DNA of 64,000 bases, taken from positions 90,554-154,553 of the forward strand of contig SIJG01000180.1 in NCBI GenBank assembly GCA_023374025.1. The letters run 5' to 3'. A program made the position numbers and the translations under genes. A model generated the notes under the pieces. That model was given only the letters and a program-made list of their open reading frames with translations, was not told the origin of the DNA and searched no databases. Below are positions 55,652 to 64,000 of the stretch, piece after piece. The stretch comes from Heterodera schachtii (taxonomy: Eukaryota; Nematoda; Chromadorea; Rhabditida; Heteroderidae). Each line of letters begins with the position of its first letter. Position 1 is the stretch's first letter.

Positions 55652-55876
55652 TAGAGACTGACTTTGAGGCATGTGCCTTTTTTCACGTGCATTAGTTTCG
55701 ATAAAATTAAGCATAAAAAACGCATTTTCCACTTGGTTTGAGGCTTCTACGTTGACTTTATTATACCTTTTTTTGCCTTTTTCGGTTTTTCGTGCCTTAA
55801 ATGCCTTTTTTTCAATTTTTTCGTGCCTATTAAAGTGCCTTTTTCGTGATTTTGGTGCCTTTTTAGTCGGTCTCTA
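55652..55876. mobile_element. 225-bp hAT-type MITE with 8-bp TSD (CTTATCAT/CTTATCAC)
   Basis: Ends TAGAGACTGACTTTGAGG and TTTTAGTCGGTCTCTA; flanking repeats 55644-55651 and 55877-55884 agree at seven of eight bases. Interior GTGCCTTTTTT words. Confidence 0.75.
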
Positions 55877-55979
55877 CTTATCACACCCCAGCCATGGCCT
55901 AGTAAATCTTAAGAATATGCCTTTTTTACAGTCGTATGAAAATTTTTTAGAGATAAAATTATTTTAAAGTTAACAGGGT

Positions 55980-56420
55980 CGGGGAACCCGTTTCCAACAT
56001 CTTTTTCGGCACATTTCGAATCCTGAACCCGGATTCTAACAAAAATTCGAAAATTTAAATCTTTCGGGTCATGAAAATACTATTTTTAAATTTAATTTTC
56101 AAGTTTTTGTTAGAATCCAGCGCTGGGGTTCGGATTTGGCAGAATTTCGAATCCTGAACCCGGATTAAACAATAAATTCGAAATTTAAATTTTTCAGAAG
56201 TCATGAAAATACATTTTCCAAGGTTTTCTGGGTCGCTGATCGCGAATCCGGCATCCATTTTTGCCAAATCCGAACCCCAGACTTGGACTCGAACAAAAAT
56301 TTGAAAATTAAATTTAAAAATTGTATTTTCATGACCTGAAAAATTCAAATTTTTTGTTTGAATCCGGGTTCAGGATTCGAAATGGATCGAAACAGAAGTC
56401 GGGTTTGGGTTGCCCGACCC
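55980..56420. repeat. Cluster of GAACCCGGATTC / AACAAAAATTCGAAAATT repeats
   Basis: At least four copies, two in each orientation, beside GGTCGCTGATCGCGAATCC. Single copies also lie at 18595, 37350, 41345 and 63650, always with the same GGTCGCTGATCACGAATC leader, so this is a dispersed family. Confidence 0.7.
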
Positions 56421-57343
56421 TGTTACCCTTAAAATGGTTTATCTCTAAAAAGTTTTTAACTTTTTTTCCAAAAGAGGGCCCATCATCTATAGTATCACCA
56501 ATTACTACCTACCAAGTACAGTAGAACTTCAATCCCAAGAGCAAATTTTGCGCTCCTTCCAACGGACAACTTTCCCGAAAAAAATTCCCGAACCGCCTAG
56601 GAATTTTTTATTGAAAAGGTCTTCCGATCGAAGACCGGATTTTTAAGTTTTTACCTATTTTTTACAGATAGCAAACAAAACCTACTATAATATGCACTCA
56701 GTTTAAATTTTTATTTTCAAAAATATATATTTTTGTATTATTGGATTTAAAGTTTTTGCTTAAAAATGCTCGAGGGGGACTTTAAATGAAAAATTTTCTA
56801 AAAAAATCGGTGCAGAATTTGGAGTAAGATTTTTGTTGTTTTCCCGGCTTATTTCCCAATCAAAAGCAAAACTAAGTTTGTCAATGAAATTTTTGAGAAA
56901 AACCGGTACCGGGACTTTTCGGGTTGAAAACCCGGGATTTTTGGCTGAGAAAACCGGGAAAGCTGGGACTTATCCGGTTCCGGTCAAAATTGGTTAAAAC
57001 CGGGACTTCAGTACTCAGTTGTACTTTTTTTTCAGTACTAGGTCCCTGTCCCGTACAATCTGTTTGCCATCATAGGTGAAGCCGATATTTATTAAAGGAA
57101 GAAGTTATTTTTTCCTGAACTAGAGCGGATGGCGGCTTTGATAGAATTACTTTGACTGGCAAATACGGAATTCTTGCACTTATTGAAACTATTTAAAAAA
57201 CCACATTACAAATTCAGTTTTTATTTGAGTTCGGTAAGTGGATCTGTAAATTCAAGACAAAATTTTTTAACAGATTTGTCCACAAAAGTGGCCAAATTTA
57301 CGGTTTTGAGCACATTTTGAAGAAAATAAAGTATTTTTAGGGT

Positions 57344-57369
57344 CCGGCGGTGCCGATAGGCGCCGCCGG
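57344..57369 (+). repeat. GC hairpin repeat, last copy
   Basis: CCGGCGGTGCC GATA GGCGCCGCCGG, preceded by TTAGGG and followed by GGGAAAAATTA. Confidence 0.75.
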
Positions 57370-58042
57370 GGGAAAAATTAAGAATTTTGACTATATTTTT
57401 AGCCGATTTTCATTGAAAAAAAATTCTAATTTTGTGAATTTTCGGAAAAGAATAGGTTATTTTCTAGTTTTTATGAAAAATTTAACAAAAAACCACAAAA
57501 AGCCTCAAAGCCTCATTTTGAAAATTTAGCCTCATTGACCTATCAAAAAACCACAAAATGAGGCTAAAGCCTCACATCTGCGAGCCCTGCTTTAAGATGT
57601 CATTTGAAGCTTAATAATTGATGCTTAAATATTAAAAAGAAAAACAGCAATTTATTTCCGCATTCATTCAAAGCAACGAAATGAATAAATTTTCTTATTT
57701 TAATAGCTATAACAGCTTAAATATTTGAAAAATTGAAGACAAATTACTTGAGATATGTGATTCATTAATTTTGGTCGGAAATAAAATTTGAACAAATAAA
57801 ATAAAGTTATTAATAGAAACCCAAAAAATAATAATATTTGACTTTACCGAAAATAAAAATTTGGCGAAAAATAAAAAAACATACATATAACAAGTTAAAA
57901 TGAAAAGGAAAAAGAAAAAGCATCAGAAAAGCAAAGTTAATATTTGATAAATAAACACTTATTTTGACATTTTTTATTTTAAATTTATACCGTTAAAGAC
58001 AATTAAAAAAAAGTGATAGTAAACGTAAAACCAAAAATAAAA

Positions 58043-59665
58043 TCAGAAAAACCAATAAAATCCATTCAAAAGACATTTATGATGAAATGGCGACGAAATG
58101 AAAGTGCCAAATTTGGAATTATATTCTTTTCTCAGATCTTCTTTTTCTTCTTCTGCATTTTCAATTGCTTTTTCCAATTTCGCCTTCTCTTCTTTGGCAT
58201 TTTCTTTCGTTTTTTTATACATTTTTTCCATTTTTTGCTCAAATTCTTTCCGAATTATTTCAGCGTCCGTTCGTCCTTTTAAAATTTGTTTTCCTTTATG
58301 TATAATTTGATGGGACCAATTTTCTTCCTCTTTTATTTCAAAATTTAATTCCTCTTCGTTTGCCAATTTTATTTCATGAGGGGCATTTTCATGTTTTTCC
58401 CAAAACAATTTCGAAATTTCATTCAGCTTTTCGATCACTTGAATTAAACTCTTGGGATGAGATTCTCTAATAAAAATTGGCTTCACCAACGGTGGCAATT
58501 GTTTTGACACCTTTGGATTTTTAGCTTAATAATTTATTATCATTTTTATTTAAATTTCAAAATAATATAAACTTAAACAAACCTTCAGCATATAATTGGA
58601 ATAAATACTCATATAAAATATATAAATATTTTCCGTATTTTTGGCATTTTTCTTCAAGTTCCTTCCCAATTTTATCACATTGCCAATGCTTTCTCATCAA
58701 ATACATAACGCCAAGATGGGACTCATATCTTTGCGTCAAATAATTTCTCATTTTCTCACTTTTATATAGCCCAAAACTAATCATGCGTTCATCACACCAA
58801 TAAATATTTCCATTTTCTTTCATTACATACACGTAAACAATTTGAATATTCTTTGGCCATTTTAAAAAATTTATCGAAATTTTTCGCCAATCCTTTGACA
58901 AATTCAGAAAAGAAAAAGCATCTCTAGTCTAAATTTTTATTTATGTAAATACTCATTAATGTTAATTCTCACCCATTCCCATTTATCATCAAATTTTGAA
59001 CCCACAATTATTTTATGTTTATCATTATTTATTTGATTGGCTATCGATGGTCTGTCTTTTTTTGCATTTTCTTCAGTTTTTTTGAACATTTCTTCCAAAC
59101 TTTCTTCAAGATTTTCCCAACAATTTTGTTTAATTATTCCGTCTAAACTTTCATTTATTTGCTATTCATTCGCTGTGTCAATTGCCAATTGCAAAATCAT
59201 TTCATTAATTGGCAATTTTTGGCCATCATCAAATTTAATTAAAGAATTAAGTCGCTTCTCATTCAACAGTTTTAATTTAAAATGCAGATTAAATAACTTG
59301 TTTAATTTATATTCATATTTTTGTCCCATCCAATTTATAAAATAAAATTGCGAAATAATGGCCAGACAATTCACCGCATAAATTATTGGTCCTTCAATTT
59401 CACTTCGTTCTTTAAATAGAAATTTTGGCTTCATTCAAATATTCATACAAAATGTCCAAATATTTGCGATATTTTTGGCATTCTGTCCGTTCATATTCTT
59501 CAAATTCATTTGCTATTTTGTCACATTGCCAATTCTTTTTCATAAAATACACAATGCCAAGATGTGCTTCATATTTTTGTTTTGAATATTCACTGAATAG
59601 AATTTCTTGCTGTCCTTTGATAAATGCAACTAGCGCAGGCGCGCTCGCTTCGCTCGCGCACCCCG
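58043..59665 (-). pseudogene. Gene with duplicated HLG..W-QCDKI module and coiled coil, broken
   Basis: Segment 59660-59412: QKYEAHLGIVYFMKKNWQCD KIANEFEEYE...YRKYLDILYEYL. A one-base shift at an AT run continues as KERSEIEGPIIYAVNCLAII to AIDTANE, a TAG near 59160, then INESLDGIIKQNCWENLEES and a Lys/Glu coiled coil to KWEW|gtgaga. The next exon, 58917 to 58583, again has QRYESHLGVMYLMRKHWQCD KIGKELEEKC...YILYEYL. After an in-phase intron, 58530-58043 reads LPPLVKPIFIRESHPKSLIQ and a second coiled coil (KMYKKTKENAKEEKAKLEKA). So a unit of about 250 residues is repeated twice. I recognise no family. No signal peptide is seen; the 5' end may lie in or beyond the polypyrimidine tract. Confidence 0.6.
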
Positions 59666-59675
59666 CGCTAAGCAA
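59633..59675. repeat. GC-rich palindrome
   Basis: CAGGCGCGCTCGCTTCGCTC followed by GCGCACCCCGCGC: a CpG-rich patch in AT-rich DNA directly upstream of the broken gene. It may be a transposon end. Confidence 0.5.
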
Positions 59676-59708
59676 AATCTTAAAAATTTATCTTATTCCT
59701 CCAAATGT

Positions 59709-60914
59709 TTCTCTTCCTCTCTTTTTCTCTCTCTCCCCTCTTTTTCTCCCTCTCACTTTTTCTCTCCCCCCTCTCTGTTTCTTTCCCTCTCTTTTTTCTC
59801 TCTCTCCCATCTCTCTTCCTCTCTCCACCTCTCAAATCTCCTCCCGCTCTCTCTCTCTTCTTTTCCCTTTTTTTCACTCTCTCGGCACTCTCTCTCTTTC
59901 TCCCACCCTCTCTTTCTTCTCTCTTCCATCTCTCTCCTCTCTCCGCTCTCTCTCTCCCCATTCACTTCTCTTCTTTCTTCCAACCCTCTCTTTCTCTCCT
60001 TTTCTTTTCTCTCTTTCTTCTCTCTTCTCTCTCCCACCCTCTCGCTCTCTTCTTCTCTCTCATTCTCTCTTCTTTCTCTCTTCTTCTCCCCTCCCCTCTC
60101 TCTTTTCTCTATTTCTTATCCCTTTTCTCTCTCTCTCTTTTCTTCTCTCTCTCCCCTCTCTCTTTCTCTATTTTCTTATCCCTCTTTCTCTCTCTCTCTT
60201 TTTCTCTCTCTCCTTCTCTCTCATTCTTTTTCTTCTCTCTCCCTATCCTCTCCGCTCTCCCACTCTCTCTCCGCTCCACTGTCTCTTTCTCTCTCTCTAT
60301 CTCTCCTCCCCACTCTCTTCCCTCTCTTTTCTCCTTCTCTTTCTCCCCACTCTCTCTCTCTCTTTTCTTCTCACTCTTCTCTCTTTTCTTCTCTCTATTT
60401 CTCTCTCTCCCCCCAACTCTCTTTCTCTCTTTTCTTCTGTCTCTCTCTCTCATTCTCTCTTCGTCTCTCTCTTTCTCTCCCCCCCTCTCTCTTTCTCTCT
60501 TTCCTTCTCTCTCTCACTCTTCCCTCTCTCTTTCCCACCTCTCTCTCTCCTTTCACTCTCTCTCTCTCCTCACCACTCTCTTCCCTCTCTTTCTCCTTTT
60601 TCTTCCTCTCTCTTTCCCCACTACCTCTCTCTCTCTTTTCTTCTCTTTATTTCTCTCTCTTGCCCACTATCTCTCTCTCTCCCCCACTCTTTTTCTCTCT
60701 TTTCTGTCTCTCTCTTTTCTTCTCTTTCTTTCTCTCTCTCTGTCTCTCTCTCTCCCCCATCTCTCTTCCTCTCTCTCTCCCTCTCTCTCATTCTCTTTTT
60801 TCTCTTTCTCTCTATTTCGCCCTCTCCCCCTCTCTCAATCTCTCTTCTTCTCCCTCTCTCTCTTTCACTCTCTTTTATTCTCCCTCTTTCTCTCTCTCTT
60901 TTTCTCCCTCTCTT
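59709..60914 (+). repeat. 1.2-kb polypyrimidine (CT)n tract
   Basis: Nearly every base is C or T, built from CTCTCTTT, CTCTCCC and TTCTTCTCTC words with no fixed period. Both strands give long Ser/Leu/Phe or Arg/Glu/Lys open frames only because of composition. Mirror-symmetric polypyrimidine DNA can form triplexes. Confidence 0.97.
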
Positions 60915-62449
60915 ATGGAATTTTTATTTCGTGTCAGAAAATGTTTTTTTTTAAAAGATTTTGTGTCGAAAAATAATTCAAAATATTTGTGACACACATA
61001 CATTGCAAAATTAATATATTAGATTAGTATTTTACCCATTTTCTTTTCCACCTAATTAAATTGGGTTATTAAATTTAATTACTCTATTACTTAACTCACC
61101 GACGGAATTGCATCTAAAAAGGGTATTAAAAAATGAAGAAAAATAATAAAGCTTAAAAATATAGCAGAAGCAGAATAAAGCATTGGGTTCTTCTTTATTT
61201 AATTATTTTAATAAATTTATTTTCTGTAGGAATCAATTGAATGAAAATTATATTCAATGAATATAAAAAATGTTGGAGTCTGTGTAGCAAAACATTTTTG
61301 TTCGGGATTTTTGGTTATCGAGAATTATTTAATAAAATACTTCAAAAAATGAAAAGAAACAGATAGTTCCAATTTTCGAAAAATATTTCAACGAACAATG
61401 AAAAAATAAGCAAATTGCCAGGGAAGAAAATGCAATTTTGAAAAATCATTGGAAAATGCAGACATTTCCAATGGTTTTTCGAAATTGCAAATATCATATA
61501 ATAAAAACATGGGAAAATGAATATGATACAAATTTGGCACTTTTGGTTTCAAAAACCATTGTTATTTTCTGATCAGTGACAAATTATGAATTCTTCTGGC
61601 TCTCGGGCCAGGTTTTTCTTACCCGGCAAGTATTGGCCCGTGCCTGTGCGGTTCGGTCCAATGCCGTAGTTACCTCAACTCAAGAACTGATTCGAATTTG
61701 AGCATTAATCTTTCTCATAATCCACCACCATTCGCTAACCGGCGGGACTCTAACCCACTTGAAAAAGTGGATCCTACATCTCAAATAAAATTGTTTATGA
61801 AAAAATTCTTGAAAAAACTATGATAAAAATTTAAAAAATATTAACTAATGATTGATTTTTAGGCAAATGCCTACAATTTCTGCGCACTTGATACTCACAG
61901 ATAGCACGAAAAGACGTTTCCTTTTGGTTTGGGGTGTCTACAACAGGGCGGCACGCAAGTGGGTTTGCACTTACGGAAATCCGTAATCCGTAATTACGGC
62001 GATTTTCTCAGTTACGGAAATCCGTTATCCGTAAAATTATTAAATATTTAAGGCTTTTTTCGAATAAAGACAAATTTTTAAACCAAAAATTTTTATCAAA
62101 AAAATATATATTAAATTTGAGGAATAAAAGTTTTTGAAAATTTTTTTTACAATTTTTAGGGGTGTATTTTCGGAAATTTTTTCGGGTCATTTATTAGGGG
62201 TATATTTTCCGTTTTTATTGCATTTTTTTATGGATTTTTTCAAAAACACCGAAATAGGCAAAGTTAGGCATTATAAAAGTCATCGTAGACCCCCACAAAC
62301 CAAGCGGAAAGGGCTTTTTTTGTGCTTATCTGTGCGTATTAAGTACGCAAAAATTTAGGCATTTGCCTAAAAAGGAATCCCTAGTCATAAGAAGTTGTGA
62401 ATATATTTAATAAATAAATAAATATTTTGGTAATTATATTGAAATAATT
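60915..62449. other. AT-rich stretch without recognised gene
   Basis: A GC-richer patch (61590-61750) and TACGGAAATCCGTAATCCG palindromic words (61970-62035), similar in style to the CCGTGATCACGG MITE, are present. No coding frame accepted. Confidence 0.5.
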
Positions 62450-62645
62450 CTACTATGATCAACTAAAATTTTAATGTTTGCATCATTTTTTAATTAAAAA
62501 ATAATAATTATATTAAATAAAAAACATTATTGGATAATTCCTACTGATGATCAACCAAAATTTTAATGTTTGCATCATTTTTTATTAAAAAAAAAACAAA
62601 TTATGTTAAATAATAAAACGGATGTTGGATATCTACTATGATTAG
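62450..62645 (+). repeat. About 95-bp tandem duplication
   Basis: CTACTATGATCAACTAAAAT / AATGTTTGCATCATTTTTTA occurs twice, and a third start (CTACTATGAT) follows at about 62631. Confidence 0.75.
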
Positions 62646-62964
62646 AGATCAGATTATTGTGTGCTAAAAATCCTGAAATATTTAATAAAAATATGTGCTA
62701 AAAAATGCTGAAAAATGTGCTAAAAACCAAAAAAAAAAAAATGCAATTTTGGAGCTGTTAAAAAACTTTAACGAAGTATTTTTGCGCTATTTTTTTTTTT
62801 GAAATCCGATTAGCCAAAACGTTTTTACTTTTACAAGAAAAAAACATTTTATCTTTTTCCTTGCTATTCATCAACCTTTGTTTTATGTATTTCCAGAAAT
62901 TTTTGAGTAATTTATATGATTTTTGAAATGAATTCCGAAACTGAAAACCCATTCATCAGTTCCG

Positions 62965-63330
62965 AAATATTTTGGCGACCGACGAAAAGTGAAAAATTTG
63001 CTAAATTTTTGACTAAATCAACTCATAACGTTTCTCAGACGCAACCAAATTGCATAATCTTGGTATCATACGATAGCGATAGCCCTTGAATTGCTTTATT
63101 AGCTTACAAAACTTAAACAAATTTTATTAAGTTTTTTAAAAGGTATGACAATTTTTCCAGTTTTTTGGCTTTAACTTTTTTGAAATTTAGCATGCAAATA
63201 ATACAATTCAAGGACTATCGTATGATACCAAGATTGTGCAATTTGGTTGCGTCTGAGAAATGTTATGAGTCGATTTAGTCAAAAATTTAGCAAATTTTGC
63301 ACTTTTCGTCTTTTCGTCGGTTGACATAGC
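62965..63330. mobile_element. Palindromic fold-back element
   Basis: Arms 62975-63110 and 63185-63325 are inverses: TTTGCTAAATTTTTGACTAA, TCTCAGACGCAACCAAATTG, CTTGGTATCATACGATAG. The word ATTCGAAAGCTCTTGA-like at 12.1 and 12.8 kb uses a similar TTGGTATCATNCGA core, so the elements may be related. No protein frame. Confidence 0.75.
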
Positions 63331-64000
63331 ACCACTACCAACATTTCTATTTTTAAAAACAAATAAGGATAATTCTACTGAATCAATTTTATTGATAATT
63401 CTTTCATTATTTTATGAAAATTATCTTTAATAAATAAGGGATTTTATAAATTAATAGTTAACGCATTTTCTGTTTATTGATAATTTATATTCTTTTATAA
63501 AAGAAATCATAAAGATGTTTATTCATTTTTTGTAATCATTTTTATATTCTTATTTCCCATCAATTTTTAATGGCGCCCGGAAAATGCATCATTGAAAATT
63601 TTAATGTCATAAAAACAAGTTCCTTGCGTTTTCGAGAACACTGACCACGAATCCGATATCCATTTTGGCCAATTCCGAACACCGGACCCGAACTGGAACA
63701 AAAACTCGAAAGTCAAAATTTTCGAATTTAGCATTTTTTGTTCAAAAATGGCATAAATGATCTCTTATTTAATGATTGATGGCTTTCAGTTTGTTTCCGT
63801 GTATTTAAACCGATTTGTTCTTATAGAAATTTACTTTTAATATTAATACTAATGCGAAAGAACTTTATTTTAATATTTGTATCACTGACGCATTTTCTAC
63901 TGACGCATTTTTCCACTGACGCATCTTCCGGCGACGATTTTTAATTTCATTTTCAAACGCAATTCCATTTGTGAGTTAATAATTAGGGAACTTAATTTTA
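63331..64000. other. AT-rich right edge without recognised gene
   Basis: One copy of the GAATCCGATATCC / GAACAAAAACTCGAAA repeat (63650-63725) and a three-copy CACTGACGCATTTT tandem repeat (63888-63928). Confidence 0.6.

Noticed and set aside
59425..60976. Long plus-strand Ser/Leu-rich frames (over 500 codons) and minus-strand Arg/Glu-rich frames
   Set aside because: They are translations of the polypyrimidine tract; composition alone keeps stops out.
61590..61760. GC-richer patch resembling a structural RNA or tRNA
   Set aside because: A GGGTTAGAGTCCC word looks like a B box, but no A box or cloverleaf can be drawn.
1..64000. CRISPR arrays, operons, bacterial-type promoters, rRNA
   Set aside because: No direct-repeat/spacer pattern or prokaryotic gene layout; introns and animal families show eukaryotic DNA.

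Overview
The window looks like nuclear DNA of a nematode. Genes have many short introns with GT...TTTTCAG-like splice sites, the DNA is AT-rich, and pieces of animal genes can be read: prolyl 3-hydroxylase/leprecan, Bax inhibitor-1, a plakin with plectin repeats, and a degenerate secreted protein kinase. Short interstitial TTAGGC-type (nematode telomere) words also occur. A tylenchid or cyst-nematode-like genome is my best guess, but nothing here proves the species.

Layout. 1-6.8 kb: a Ty3/gypsy polyprotein with an open reading frame, its 5' end beyond the left edge, carrying a C-terminal SGNH-hydrolase-like extension and an overlapping basic ORF. 7-11 kb: presumed 3' LTR, a helix-turn-helix-like ORF and MITEs. 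11.3-17.1 kb (-): an eight-exon secreted kinase gene whose introns hold a mariner with an intact transposase ORF and a MITE nested in a MITE. 18.2-23.6 kb (-): a P3H-like gene with signal peptide and about 11 exons; partial copies lie at 37.6-38.2 and 46.8-46.9 kb. 24.4-27.9 kb: hAT-type MITEs and a fold-back element made of 15-bp repeats. 28.6-33.2 kb: a Bax inhibitor-1 gene cut in two by an inversion between 315-bp inverted repeats, with a small membrane-protein gene inside the inverted piece. 33.2-54.6 kb (+): plakin-type exons in an unexpected order, separated by fold-back elements, an inverted duplication and a complete, very young Ty3/gypsy element (47.6-52.9 kb, identical 239-bp LTRs, 5-bp target duplication). 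54.6-64 kb: repeat-rich DNA, a broken gene with a repeated 50-residue module (58.0-59.7 kb), a 1.2-kb polypyrimidine tract, and AT-rich tandem and palindromic repeats.

Few of the host genes are clean. In the kinase, P3H, plakin, small membrane protein and repeated-module genes, single-base frameshifts (several in A or G runs) or single stop codons break otherwise well-conserved reading frames. Either this is a pseudogene-rich subtelomere-like region, or the assembly carries homopolymer errors. Exon limits below were worked out by eye from splice motifs, phase and family conservation.
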